A DNA stretch of 64,000 bases from contig NC_064754.1 in the NCBI RefSeq assembly GCF_011397635.1, positions 37,639,543 through 37,703,542 on the forward strand. The letters are read 5' to 3'. The notes beneath the pieces are model-generated. The model did not search any database. It saw nothing but the letters and a program-made list of their open reading frames with translations, and was not told the DNA's origin. Shown here one piece after another: positions 24,913-37,609 of this stretch. The stretch is from Epinephelus fuscoguttatus. Taxonomy: Eukaryota; Chordata; Actinopteri; Perciformes; Serranidae. Within the stretch, counting starts at the first letter, position 1, and every line of letters begins with the position of its first letter. Position numbers and translations under genes: made by a program.

Positions 24913-25990
24913 AAGGACATTGTATAATACCAAAGAAAATCTTGTTAACATTTAAAATCAAATCTACCTCTACCTAAACAGGTTGTTTATTCAACCTCTC
25001 ACAAGGCAGGTATTACAGAGAAGACATATACATTTTATTATTTATATAAATAAGTGTAAAATGTGTGTATAATGGAAGATCACATGGGATAAATTTAGTG
25101 ATATGCTGTGTGATATATTGGCTATTATTACTACTAATATAATAGCAGATACTATTAGTTATGATTAATGTGGGAACAGAAAATTGCAAATTGTACCTGT
25201 GATAAGAAAATGAATAACACAGTGTTAAGCTTATTAAACAGTAAAACAAAAAGCATTAACACATGTATTTATTTTACCACGGCAAAGCAAATGAGCAAAA
25301 GACCTACAATACCTGACCAACCTGCTGGATCTTTATTTTAATTACATATTGTTCCAGTATTATTTAGTATTGTTATTAAGTATTATTGTGCTCTTTTTAT
25401 AAGAGATAAAGAGGGATTTGATTTAAAATTTTATGTTAGACTGCTGTCATTTTCATTTTAAAAGGGAAATTAGTTTTGAATTGAATTTTACAAAAAATTA
25501 AAAACACAATTTTTAAAATTGTGCTCTACATAGTGGATTGTGTAACTAAAATCTAGAAAAGAGTTTCTTGATTTTAAATAATTTGGCTAAATCAGCTTAA
25601 ACAGCATTTTTCCATTTCTACTGTAAAGTCATCTCAAATGTTTTGGTGAAATAACAGTCTTTCTAATTATGTTATTTATTTAGTCTTTAGTAATGTATTA
25701 CACAAAATAGTTATATAAGGATGATTATTTTAAATTAACTTCTTCTGTCAGTCAACCCTTTTAAAACAAATAAAAGTACCTTTAAAATACAATGTTGTTT
25801 TAATGAATTAAATATAAAGTTAGGATTAAAAAAATAAAGGCAGTTTTGTTGTGGGAGAGCAAGTTATAAACCTGTTAAACAAATGTATTTTTACCATTTT
25901 TACCTGCTTTACAGTAGGTCATAAAATATATAACATACTTTCAGTATGTTTTTTTTTCTCAGCCAAATGTCTTCTTTTAACAGGAGGTAA
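24908..25990. other. Very AT-rich gene-free stretch
   Basis: Almost 1.1 kb with unusually low GC and many TTTTAAA/ATTAAA words. No exon, no recognisable element end. Confidence 0.5.
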
Positions 25991-26429
25991 AAGAAAATAG
26001 ATACTTGAAAACGCAGACATCACTGTGTCAGGACGGCATTAGATTTAAGTCTATTATATCAAAAACAGACAGCATAAATCAGCATTACCCTTGGTTAAAT
26101 CTTATCAGCAAACTCCCAGCCTTGAAACTGTGCTACGATGTTTGCAACTGTGCTTGGCAGCAACCGGCTGCCTTCAACCGGCTCCAGCAAGACAGTGCGA
26201 GCACACAAACATGTATGAAGTTCAGAAATATGAACCCATTCGGTCTATCTTCAACAAATCTTTCTCTTTTATTGCACTTATTGAACCCCAGTGCATCTGA
26301 AATAGCTTAAGGCCTTAATCCAGCCAAATTCTTATAAAGGAATCTTCTGTCAGTTTCACTCCATTTTCATCAGACCTCGGTTTGAGTTTTGGCAGCGGGA
26401 GCCGAGCCAAGCACATTTCTCTGAGTCAT

Positions 26430-26545
26430 CAGAGAGGGGGGAGAGAGAGAAAGAGGGAGGAGGAGAAAGAGGAGGAGGTGGAGAAGAAGAAGAAGAGGAA
26501 GAAGAAGAAGAAGGGGGAGGAGGAGGAGGAGAAGCAGGAGGTGGC
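26430..26545 (+). repeat. Polypurine tract (GGA/GAA-rich)
   Basis: Over 100 bases almost entirely purine on the plus strand, mostly agaggagg and aagaagaag words. On the complementary strand it yields a long Pro/Ser frame that is not a gene. Such tracts can adopt triplex structures. Confidence 0.9.
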
Positions 26546-29500
26546 AAGTCCGGGGTTTCCCTCTCGCTCTTGCAGACGAAGGCCTACGCTGAGCAGCAAC
26601 AAGCTGAGAAAACCGTGCTCTATTGTTTCAGGCCTGCTGGCAAAGTGAGCCTTCCTGAAACTCAGCAAACAACTATCACACACACATGAGGGAGAGCTGC
26701 CAAAACACTGCTCACTGAGAGACCTGCCAAAATGGTAGAAAGCGGTTGTGTGAGAAGTTTACTTTCGTAGAATCTGTTGTTTTCTTTACCTGGCAGCCTG
26801 ACAAATAATACTTCCAATGAAATCTAAAAAAAAAAAAAAATCGATGAGAAAGAGTTGTGTGCAATGTTCTCTGAAACATTTGTGACTGAAATGAAGAAAT
26901 GACGGATGATAATCAATGCGTCTCTAATGACAGGTTATAATTGTGTTGTCTCAGTGTAGCAGTGGCCCGTGTGACAACCTAAAATTATCAATCCTCAAAA
27001 ATACATAGCTGAAAGTAAACAAATGACACCTTTTAAAAGGACTTGCGGTCATATTATGACACTTGTCCCATTAAACTGCATCATTTGTGGCTAATATATA
27101 TAATTTAAGTGCAGGCTGTAAAGGCTGGCAGCATCCCAGCTTACTACAAGAGGCAGAACTCAGCAGCAGTAGGTGCAACTTGGAAGAGGAAATAGACAAT
27201 GCTGTCACATGATTGACGATTGTTTCCAGGAAGCGACTGAACATCGCTCTCCTTCTAGGAATCCTCACGGCATATCTTAGAATAGTTTTCAACATGAGAG
27301 GCTATACTGATTGTAGCAGCATATCATTACAGCCTGTAAGAAACTAAACCATCTGACAGTTTGGCATCTTCGTAACGGCTGAGACCGTGAGAGGCTATTT
27401 ATGGGGCTCAAAGTGATGTATGACAGCAGGGTGTGACGTAAGAGGGAGCTTCACTCATGGCGGCAGACTTATTGCCCCGTGTGTCTGGCAATAGGTGGAA
27501 GGTGGAGGAAATGACAAATGAAATGCAGCAGCTTTGAAGTGCAACCGTTCTTGGGCTGTGTTCAAACAGTCCGCAGGTTCTCACGTCCCCCCTGGACCTG
27601 TCAGGCAGCGCCACTGTTTGTTTTCCGCTCCCAACGTGGGGACAGATTTGGACAAGGGTGACAGCGGAGTCTATTTTCTCCACCTGGAAGCTTGGAATGG
27701 AGGGGAGCGAAACTCAAGACTGGTTTTACCCACTTCCTGGAAATGGTAAAGCAAGCGGGAGGCCCCAGTGTCAGGGAGAGGGGTAGAGAGAGACTGTGTG
27801 ACAAAGAGTGCGCAGAGAGAGAGAGAGAGGGAGAGAGACTGAAACCTCTGGTCAACAGATAAGCAATATGTGTGAATGCATGAGTGGGAGTGTTTATGTG
27901 CCTGTATGTGTGTGTGTGAAAGAGAAAATGACAGAATGGTATAGAGCACGTGCTCCAGCCAGAGGATTTGCTGATGCCCAGGAAGATCTGTTTACAGAGA
28001 GTGCCCCTGATGACCCCCTGGAGGATGCAGGAGTCACTGCCAACACGCACACAAACACTCACCCACATGGACACACACATCACCCAGGCCACATATCTCA
28101 GCAGACATAGATACAGGAGTGTCTAAGGGCACCTGTTAGAAACATCCGGAAGGCTAGATTCCAGACAAAGCATGTATCGCTGTCATGACCCAAAAGACCC
28201 AGCACGGAGGTAGGTGTTAGTGGACGTGCGATAGGGGAGAAGGTGCAAGAAACGCTCCTCAGCCCCTGCTGACGATGGAGCCCTGCACACAACGTTTTGC
28301 AGCTGAATTGCATTGTGGGGTTGTGTATGAGGCGATAAAACACGCTAAACAAACTCGCGCGGCAATGGAGGCCAGCAAGGAGCACGAGTGTGGGAGTTTA
28401 AAGGTTTGTTCCAAGGCCTGAAGGTAGAGAGACTGCAGAGAGAGAGATTTGTGAGAGGAGAGACAGACGTCAGCAACGAGAGCGAAGGGTTGAAGAACAA
28501 GGAGAAAGGGAGAAGGAAGGGCACACGAGGCATGAATAAGAGAGGAAGCTTGAAAAACTCAATGTAAAACACAAAAAAGCACCTTTGACAACAGCTGCAC
28601 TGTTAAAGGAAGTGTTTGACATTCAGGAGAAACACTTATTTGCTTTACTGCTGAGAGTTAGATGATAAGATAAATACCACACTAATGTCTGTAAGCTAAA
28701 TATGACACCACAGCCTCCAGCCAATTAGTATAGCTTAGCATAAAGACTAGAAACAGGAGGAAACAGCATTCCTTGCCCTGTCCAAAGTATAGGAAATCTG
28801 TCTAGCAACACCTCTAAAGCTTACTAATCAATAATCTTGTCATAGTGAGGTTTCCAGGCAACCAGTGGAGACTGCCAGTAAGTCACTGCGCCCAGCTAAG
28901 AAATAGTCTGGCACAGACCACCCAGGCCCCCAGGAAGCGCACTGGACTACTACTGGCTAAACAGGGGAATCATAACTCATGAGTCTGTCACATGATGCCA
29001 TTAAGCCCAAAATGACTTTTTAACCACAGTCTTGCTGATGCATTTTTTTTTGGCATCACAACCCCCTCGAAATGACTTGTTTTACTATCAGAATTTGACC
29101 AATTAAGTCCAGTAACATGAAGGTCTAGAAGAGCCTCATGACTGATTAATTTTATCCCCACTGAAGTTAGCAAAGTGCTAAATCTGAGGTGGCTGGCTCA
29201 GTCAGTCGAATTCTCAGGTACGCTTGCTCTATGGGCCTAATGATGAGGAAGCAGTGCCGATCATCAAGGTAATTTTATACATGCATTTTAGCTTCATGCA
29301 CCACTGAGCAACATCAAGGAATCAGCGGGGTCCCGCCTCCAATACTGTATCCAGTTCTCTCTATACATCCACCACAACATGTAATTTTTACACTTTGGTT
29401 TTAGTACGAATTGACCCATCCTCAGTCCCGCTCTCCTTAGTTACTGTTGCTTAGCTTGGACAAGCTTGACAAAAAAACAAAAAACAAAATGATGCCAGTT

Positions 29501-32165
29501 CAGCTTAGCTGGGTGCCACAGTTCTCATTGCTTAGTCTCTGGGCATCAGGCAATAAAGCTTCAAGAAGCCAACAGCGACGACTACAGTATGTGATGGAAG
29601 GATATATTCAGAATGTTTCATAAACCAGGCAAAACAATGCAAATTAAGGCTTTACAGTCTCAACGAAAAAGAAAGAATTAAAGATCGAGGATGACAAGAC
29701 CATCAGTCAACATTGCACCTGTACTGTCAGGCATGTGTCTCCATTTCACCTTCTGGGTATCAGTAAAGTATTCTATGTATTAAGTAATGAATAAAGACCA
29801 TGCTGCTGAGCTAATGTTCATCTCCCTTTACTGTAGAAAGTTATATTAGTTACTTTAGGGTGGCACAGCCTGACAGAAATGATATAAACAAGGAATGTTG
29901 GCCTTGATCTTTTCTGGCAAACAACAATTCATGTCATCTTATCACTATGTCAGCAACTTAAGAAAAAAAAAAAAAAAAAAAAAAAGCCAAGCCCCCAGGA
30001 AAGCAGCTCAATCGTGCAGCGTATTGATCCCAGTGGCTACTCGCAGTATTGCAGCAAAAAAAATCCCCTGCGTCTCAAAAAATATTTATGTCTGTAAAAC
30101 TGTTGAATGGTAGTTTTATATTTGTAAAACTTTCCTCAAGCCAAGACAAGCAATTTCAAAATCTGTGATGTCATCATGATGTAAAGTCTACGAGCCGAGT
30201 GGGAAGTTGTGGGGAACACAGCCTGAGGAACACTTTTGCACTTATTCAATGGGACACATACCACAGAGGTAAACCACGGACATAGAAAACTTTTTTGGTG
30301 TATGTGCCAGGTGAGCAACTTCATCAGAAAGAATAGGCGCCATCTTGGCTTGAGGATGAGGTTAACTCCTCTTGATGTAGTTATACATTAGCTAGCTAGG
30401 CAGCTAGTGTTTTGTTAACACTAGTTAACTTGAGTAATGACTATATACAATATAATGTGTCCCTAAAGACGTGACAGTCCCCCAGCCACATATTTTGCAA
30501 AATTTGCACATTTTAGCATATAGCATATCTAAGTATAACAGTAAAAGAGACAAATGGCAGACAGTCTGCCAAATACCAATCTTTCTTAGCTGTTTCTGGC
30601 ACAAAGGAACACAGAGTTAAAAGGGGTGCAATTTAGGAAGCTCTAATCAAACAAATTAGATTATATCCTATAAATGAGTGAGCTTCTGAAGTGCTGGTAG
30701 GCAGATTTTGCAAGTCGGGAGAGAGCTAGGCTAGCTGTTTCCACCTGTTCCCAGTCTTACAATGCAGGAGATAACTAACTGGCTGCTTCATATTAAGTGT
30801 ACAACAGGAGAGTGCTATCAATTTTCTTCCCCTGGAAAGTAACCAAAACAAATAGGAAAGCCTATGTCTTAAAATGCTGAACTATTCCTTTAAATCCTCC
30901 TCCTCCTCCTCCTCCTCTCTGCCCTCCCCAGATCAGCTCTGCTGTGCTATTCACATTTGCACATGATAGCCAGGTTTTAAGCCTGCCTGTTACATTTCAG
31001 TGGTAGACCCTCTTGACACACATGGACGTGAACGCCTGCTGACTCACCAACCTGCTCGTCTGTCACAGTGATTAAGTGTGATCAATGCTGCACGGCAACC
31101 ATGGCTGTGCTAATGTACAATAATACGGCCCTGTACAAAAGGAGCTGGCTAAGATGAAGAAGGTGGCTGAGACAAAGAGTAAGTCAGATAAACTTAACAC
31201 AGGCTCTAAATTATAGGGCGTTGCTTTGATGCTATATAATGAACACGGCCAAGGTCCAAGGCGTTTATATGTGGTGTGTAGGCACACCAAAGTACACTGA
31301 ACATGGACGCTGTATGTAGAAATGTACAAAATAGAAGCAGAGAGAATTTAATTGTGCCCTGAAGTGCGTGAGGAAGTATACTGTATGGTACTGTGTAAAT
31401 ATGTGAGTGTATGTCAACAGAGAATGTGTCTATAAGTGTAACCACAGGGACAGAGATGGAGAAAGAAAGAAAGAAAGAGAGAGAGAAAAGGGAGAGAGAA
31501 AGTGGGACAGATAGCAGCGACACAAGTGCTTAACTCCCTCCTCTCCTTTCCTGCTCCATCCTCCCCTCATTCTCCTCTCCCTTTTGCCACTGAGGGGAAG
31601 CGAAGGAGGTCACCCACTCCTACGAGCACTCAATCAACCTGCGCCGGTGACCTTGCTCGTCCTGGATACAGTGCCCGCTCCCTCTGTTTGTCTGCCTGCT
31701 AAGCTGCCATCCTGCTGCCATCTCTCTGCAGCCGGTGCCAGGTTACACCGCCAGGAGCACAGAGGTGCCGTTCCACCAGATGCACACTTTTCTGCCCGAG
31801 CTGTGCCAACATTTTAATGGCAGGCAGCTCTGTTTTATGTCTGTGTGTGTGTTAAGAGAGGTCTTTGACAGGGAGCATGACAAAACATGCCCAGGTTAAT
31901 TAGTATGTGGGGGATCTTCTGCCTGTTCATATGAAACACAAATGATTTATTCATTATGAAGGGACAGATTGGCCAAAGTGAAACAGAGTGAATAAGTGAC
32001 ATGTATATGAAGCATCATGTGAGGAGTACTATCCAGGAAATCCTGTCAATTACACATGCAGCCACGTTCAGGTATTGATAACCAATGATCTGCTGTGACT
32101 CATGAAAACATTACACAACGGATCGAATCTGTCAATTATTTACCCTATTTATCGAATGGTGCCTT
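26546..32165. other. Gene-free stretch with simple repeats
   Basis: (GA)n at 27813-27838, poly-A at 29963-29985, (CTC)n at 30897-30916, GAAA-rich run at 31458-31500 and pyrimidine-rich 31530-31590. Several overlapping frames at 27600-28110 arise from CT/GA skew. Parts at 26560-26700 and 27380-27570 are GC-balanced and unique-looking. No supported exon. Confidence 0.4.
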
Positions 32166-32596
32166 AGATTGTATATAGAGATGGACAACCCATCCCCATT
32201 TCCTCCCACTGTATAAAAATGAAGCCGTCATTAGGAGACAGAGTCTGCGCAGTAGCGATCTTTGCAGTATCAAGTTCCCGCCCATACACCAGTCCAATCA
32301 ACTCATGAAAGCATCAAATAAATAATTTAAACCAAACCTATCAGAAAAATAAACACTTGAGCATACATCAAAATAAGAAGAACTACCTAAAATAACAGAA
32401 GCCATCTTTGGGAAAAATTCCAGTGATGTATATTTTGATTTTTTTAGTTTGGCCAATGTCCCATCCACTAACATGGAGGAGGCGGGGTTTGTGACCAGTA
32501 CTGCAGCCAGCCACCAGGGGGCCATCGAGATGTTGCGGCTTCACTTTTGGGGAGCTCATGTCATCCATCCACGTGTATATACACACAGTCTTTGGT
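32166..32596. mobile_element. MITE copy 1 of the 'catagactgta' family
   Basis: The blocks actgtataaaaatgaagccg, tttgcagtatcaagttccc and gcagccagccaccaggggg match copy 2 on the opposite strand. Ends are more decayed (agattgtatatagagatgg and acacagtctttgg). A related older element occurs at 18425-18960 (tctatagactatataaaata, then gccatcttgga). Confidence 0.7.
32508..32524 (+). promoter_or_regulatory. CTCF-like motif in MITE copy 1
   Basis: gccaccagggggccat matches the core of the vertebrate CTCF consensus (CCACCAGGGGGCGC) at 12 of 14 positions by eye, forward orientation. Confidence 0.35.
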
Positions 32597-32621
32597 TGGT
32601 ACATATGACATAAGAAACAGG

Positions 32622-33095
32622 GCTATCGATTAATCAGTAATCATTTCTCAATCGATTGATTGGTCTATAAAATGTCTGAAAACAGTGGAAAATGCCTGTG
32701 AAATTTCCTAATGTCTTATATTAGACAAATACCAAGATACAATATATGTAATACTTTTAAATATAGTTGGTAATTAATGTGCTGTTTTGTTGTTTTATTT
32801 AGAAAGACAATAGAACAATAGATTTATTGCTTTAGTTCTCACTGAACAGTGAAAATGCCCATTATAGTTTACCAAGTTAGTATATTCAAATTGATTGTTT
32901 TCTATAAAGCAACAGTCAAAACCCCACAAGTGTTCAAGTTATCATGCACCATAAAGGAATAGAGCAAAAGTTCACATTCGAGTAGCTGAAACTAGAGAAT
33001 ATTTGCTGAAAAGATGACTTAAAACGATCATCAAATAGTTACAGATTAATTTGCTAATTAATTAATCAACTAATTGTTTTACTCCTAATCAAAAT
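32622..33095. repeat. Dispersed repeat, 'attaatcgatt' family
   Basis: Begins gggctatcgattaatcagta, contains ggtctataaaatgtctgaaa and ends gattaatttgctaattaatt. Same family as 9605-9835, 15975-16265, 35640-35845 and 56900-57215. Confidence 0.6.
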
Positions 33096-33836
33096 CACCA
33101 CATGGGTATACTCCTCTATATGTCATCCTGAAAGAAGTGACTCCAAAAGAGAGTCAATTTTAACAAAACAAACACGTGGTGTGCCAACAGAAATGACTTG
33201 ACAGCTTTACTTTAGGAGTAAAGTGTGACCAGCAAATCCTGGCAGCATCCCAACACAGCAGATGGCCAAAAACATATTGCAATGTAAGGTTCTGCATGTC
33301 ACAGCTGAATGAGAGGTGCAGCTTCTCATCTCCAAATAATTAATTTTTACAAGCATCATTCCCATACTGCCGCCCACAATTTGACGTTGGAGCACGAGTT
33401 AAAGAGCATGTTCCAGTGAAGATAAAGGGGAGGGAATGCTCACTGTGAGAATGGCTGTAAAGTCAGACTTGTATTACAAGACAATTACCCAATACTGTAA
33501 TAATGGAAGAACAGCTGAACTCCACCGCCAGCTACTGCTACGGCGCAAATGAACACACGAGGCCACAGATATCTCTATCAGCTGTGACAGTCGGGTCACA
33601 TTCCTTTGTTATGTGCTGTCAGACGGGCCTTCCCCTACGGAAAGTTAGTTATGACTGTGGATACAGCTGCAAAGATGGCTCCGCTGACCACAGCTCCAAA
33701 AGGCATGGAAAGACAACACATGGGCCGAGACAGACGAGGGAGGAGGGAGGGGCGGAAAAAAGGTTACGTTTTTCTGAATGGATGGCAGGAGAGCTTGAAG
33801 ACCCTTGGTCATGTATCAGCCTGTTCAGTTCGCACA

Positions 33837-33841
<5 letters not shown>

Positions 33842-33876
<35 letters not shown>
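33842..33876. repeat. (TG)n microsatellite
   Basis: About 17 uninterrupted TG units. Confidence 0.97.
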
Positions 33877-33878
<2 letters not shown>

Positions 33879-34185
33879 TGAGAAAAAGTGAGAGGCAGAC
33901 AGAGACAGGAAAGTGAATGTAATTCATCTTTAAAAGGGCAGATTCCTGGGTGATGTATGGTGTGCAGAGTGCGAGTGTGTGTATGTGTGTTTGTGTATTG
34001 TAGAAATGGGCGTGGGAGGTGTAAGCTAGCTAGCAACAACTCCTCTTATCGCTCCACAGAGCAATGTGGAGAATGAGGATTCTGGGTTCAGCCCTGCTGA
34101 TCAAAGACACGCAGAGAGGATGATATAAAAAAAAAAAACCCCTCCCGCTCTTCTTCCTTTCCAGTGCTTTCTCACTCTCTCTTAA

Positions 34186-34217
34186 ACACACACACACACA
34201 CGCACACACACACACAC
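34186..34217. repeat. (CA)n microsatellite
   Basis: About 16 CA units with one CG interruption. Confidence 0.95.
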
Positions 34218-34554
34218 TGAATTACTAACTCAGCAAATAGCATGTAGGCAAATGCTATGAGCAATCACTCTACACTGAATAAAAAGCAGTGGGAGTTAAG
34301 CTAAATATGTGAGTTGGACATTTTTAATGAAGACTACCACCTGTTTAAGCACATGAGCTTCTACTGAGCCCACTGGACTGTATATTGAAGAGTCAGTTCA
34401 CAGCACCTCACCAGTGGCGCCCCCAGAAATTTTTCATAGGGGTGGCTAGATGGGGCCCCTGAAAGTCTGGCACACCAAAACCAAAAGCCATTACTGAATT
34501 TCAGGAATTCCATTAGCTGATAAAGTATAGGCTTGCTGAATGCTATGTTAATAT

Positions 34555-35024
34555 CATAGACTGTATAATAAAGATGGACACGACAGCTCCCCAAAAGTGA
34601 AGCCAAAACATATTGATCGCCCCCTGGTGGCTGGCTGCAGTAGGCTACAGGTCATACACCCTGCTCCCTTCATGTTCGTGGATGGGACATGGGCAACACT
34701 AAAAAAAAAGATTACACATTAAATACATTTTTCCCAAAGATGGTCATTTTCGGTAGTTCTTATTACAATTATGTTTTAATTAGTTACTTGACAGTATAGA
34801 AAGGGAATTTGATGTCATGGTTGACAGCTACGTGTGACACTCTCGATTGGTTGGACAGGTGTTTGGGCGGGAACTTGAGGCTGCAGAGATCTGTGCTGAC
34901 TCTGGCTCAAAATGATGTCACCAGCGCAAGATGACAGCAGCCGCATCTAGGATATTTTGGCTTCATTTTTGTACAGTGGGGGTAAGTGGAGGTGTGTTGC
35001 CTATAATTATAAATACAGTCTATG
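34555..35024. mobile_element. MITE copy 2, inverted relative to copy 1 at 32166
   Basis: Ends are catagactgtataataaaga and, reverse-complemented, catagactgtatttataatt. Reading this copy on the minus strand gives the same block order as 32166-32596, including actgtacaaaaatgaagcc, ctctgcagcctcaagttccc and gccagccaccagggggcg. The last block matches the CTCF consensus. It is inserted inside the hAT-like element 34412-35574, so it is younger than that element. Confidence 0.75.
34617..34632 (-). promoter_or_regulatory. CTCF-like motif in MITE copy 2
   Basis: On the minus strand agccaccagggggcgatc matches the CTCF core at 13 of 14 positions by eye. Orientation is opposite to the motif at 32508, so the two are convergent. 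Confidence 0.4.
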
Positions 35025-35639
35025 ATTAATATAATTATCTGATGTCCATAAATTAATACCAGTACAGTTAACATTTTGAGTTCCACAACAATCCTGTCTT
35101 AATGTGTTATGTATCTACACATTAGGCGATTCATTGTTCTTCAAAAAGGCTGGTTGTCCTTTTCCTTAACAAGACAAACATACAGCTTTAAATTGTAGAG
35201 GTAGATCTATTGTAAGAACCAAAACATTTATTGAAAACACACCTTCTCAACTTTAGGGGAGACTCATGGGTACCCATAGAACCAATTTTTATTCAGATAT
35301 TTTGAGGTGACAGTTAAAGGGACCCCACTGAAAATGGCCTTGCCAGTTGTTCCCTCACCAAAATTTAGCCTGACTTTGAAACATTATTTAGCCACTTTCC
35401 TCGCAGGCTAGCATGACATGGTTGGTATCAATGGATGCCTTAGGTTGTCTATTTTCATAGGATATCACTAGCCTCTTAAAGACAGTGATGTCAGCCTCCA
35501 ATTCTTTTCAGTTAGGGCAGCAATTGTACCAGGGTGGTCATGGCCCCCCTGGCCACCCCTTGGGGGCGCCACTGCAGCTTAACTAACAATTATCTTCAAT
35601 AGATAGATAAATAGATAGATAAATAGAAGAAAATACTAA

Positions 35640-35845
35640 AAAAAAAAATGCCTATCACAATTTCCTCGAGTCCAAGTGTTCAAATGGCATTTTCTGCCAG
35701 ACCAAAAGATATTCAATTTTCAATATTAAGTTGAGAAAAGCAGCAAATCCTCACAATGAAGAAGCTGGAAGCAGAGGATAATTGATTCTCAAAATAGTTT
35801 GCAATTAACTGCATTCTGTTTGGTTTTTGTTCCAGCCCTAAATAA
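35640..35845. repeat. Dispersed repeat, 'attaatcgatt' family (partial)
   Basis: It contains gcctatcacaatttcctcga, gaggataattgattctcaaa and ends ttgttccagccctaa, the 3' half of the family seen at 56900-57215. Confidence 0.55.
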
Positions 35846-36319
35846 CTCAATACATGACTTCAGTACATCGCTTTATTTTATGCCCACTGAGGTTCTAGAT
35901 ATATTTATTTTAAATATAGTTGGAGATGACTGTTTGGCCACAGCAACATGCAAAAAGAGATATAACACGCCCAGGTTGTCCAATGAGATTAACTACAGTC
36001 AGAGTTATGTTTTATACAAATGAGCTGTAAATTTGTAACTCCAACTGCAGCACTTTACACTCGCCGCTCTCATCTGTAATTCAGATGTAGGTCTCATCAC
36101 AATCACTGTGTGCAGAGACCCAGGAGTCTGACACTACATGACTGCCTGTGTGGGTGTGCAGGCGTATGAGAAGGTGTGAGAGGGATGGAGTGTGCGGTCG
36201 GATGTGTGTTTCAGCGCATATTAAGTCCCTATAGAGTCACGGTTCTGCTCCTCAGACTAACAGTATGTCTGCGTGTTAATTCAATAAAGAAACAGCAGTG
36301 GAGTGTAAGCCTCTTAATA

Positions 36320-36620
36320 AGCAGTATGCCTCGTTTCTCTCCGTCTCCCCGTCTCACTACTTCTTTCACTCAGTCCACTCTGCTTTCCCACCTATCCATC
36401 TGCTTCATCCTCCCTTCGTCATCTCCTTTTAATGCACGTCTGTCTCCATGTGTTCATTCCTTCCCTGCCTCTCACCCTCTCTCTTTCCACACCCTCTCTT
36501 ACTGTATGTGCTCCCTCCCTGTTCCTCTTTTTCTTTTCTCCATTTATCTCTCCTTTCATCTGTCACAGCCTCCTCCTCCCCCTTTCTCTCACCCTCCCTC
36601 CCCTGTATCTGTTCTTGTAT
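36320..36620. repeat. Polypyrimidine-rich tract
   Basis: About 300 bases dominated by C and T on the plus strand (ctctccgtctccccgtctca and similar). The long open frame here is a by-product of the skewed composition, not a gene. Confidence 0.7.
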
Positions 36621-37605
36621 GTGAGTGGTGGGTCTGCGGGGTCCTTGTTATCCAGCACCTACCCAGACATCCCTCAGCTGGGAACCCAGACAGGCAGACA
36701 GAATGACAAAAGACGACCAGAGAGGAGGAAAGGACTGACAGCTCCGCAGCTACTGCAGCAAGACTGACAGGCAGGAGGAAAAGCATGAAAAAAAAAAAAA
36801 GGCAACTGGACGGGATATGTCCAGAGAGGCAGCACTGAGACACCCAGGCGAGTACTTTGACAGGGAGACAGAGAGGGCTGTCAGTAAGAGACTGCCAAAA
36901 CAGGTAGGAAGACAAATATAGGCAGGCGAGTAGGAGGCAGACAGGTAGGCAGAGCAGCCAGACAAGCAAGTCGTCACAGGCCGGTGCGTAGCAGCCAGTC
37001 GAGCTACGAGCCCAGCATCCCAACAGGCCAGAGGGTCAGTAGCTGCATGGCTGATAAACACTGCCTCTGTCTGGGCCTGGCACGGTACTGCAGGCGTTAA
37101 ATGTTGCCTGCATGGAGACAAATAACCCTTTAATTACTGTGTGTTCAGCCAAAGACTCAAAAGAAGGTGATATCTCCTCCTAACACCTTAAGTAAGGCTT
37201 TGGGTAAGGATGGCGGAGGAATGGAGTATAGAACAGTGAACATGACGGTCAGTTTGGGCTTGGGGTTCAACTCAACATAGATCAAAGTTAAAAGGACATT
37301 TGCAATTTAAATAAGATTAACAGTTTGAGTTCACCAACTGCTTCATACAGTAGAAGAGCTGAAATTTTTAGGCAGCTTTTTTTTTTTTTTTACCGATTTT
37401 CTTCTATGAAACCAAAATGAAAATCTTTGGGTTTGGGACTGTTGGTCCAGCAAAACAAGCTCAATGTTAATGTGGGTTGTAAGAGACGTTTTATTTATTG
37501 ACATATTATAGGCGAACGCCTAAAATGTTCTTAGAATAAAATTTTTCGGTCAGTCGATATTAATAATTATTATGATAAATGTCAAATCGTTATTTCTTTC
37601 AGGTT
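36621..37605. other. Gene-free stretch
   Basis: It holds imperfect GACAGGCAGACAG-type purine-rich runs at 36690-36950, a poly-A at 36788-36800, a T run at 37378-37391 and otherwise unique sequence. No supported exon. Confidence 0.4.
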
Positions 37606-37609
37606 TGAA

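Larger units (their letters stand above)
33096..34411. other. Gene-free stretch with two microsatellites
   Basis: It holds (GT)n at 33842-33876 and (CA)n at 34186-34217, with mixed unique sequence at 33390-33830. Open frames cross the simple repeats and have no splice borders or family resemblance. I see no gene. Confidence 0.45.
34412..35574. mobile_element. hAT-like element with CAGTGGCGCC ends, carrying a nested MITE
   Basis: The left end CAGTGGCGCCCCCAGAAATT and the right end, reverse-complemented, CAGTGGCGCCCCCAAGGGGT are inverted repeats starting CAGTGGCGCC, as in a hAT family widespread in fish. Just inside, ggggtggctagatggggccc pairs with ggtcatggcccccctggcca. No transposase frame remains. 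Flanking 8-mers no longer match. An unrelated 470-bp element sits inside it at 34555-35024. Confidence 0.75.

Noticed and set aside
26356..26683. Pro/Ser- and Lys/Glu-rich frames
   Set aside because: They are translations of the polypurine tract.
27601..28092. A 163-residue minus-strand open frame
   Set aside because: Composition is driven by CT/GA repeats and an overlapping frame in another register is equally open.
33503..33881. Overlapping plus-strand frames of 124 and 91 residues
   Set aside because: Both end in translated TG microsatellite and have no recognisable domain.
36176..36706. A 176-residue open frame
   Set aside because: It runs through a pyrimidine-rich tract, has Ser/Pro/Leu/Phe skew only, no splice borders and no family resemblance.
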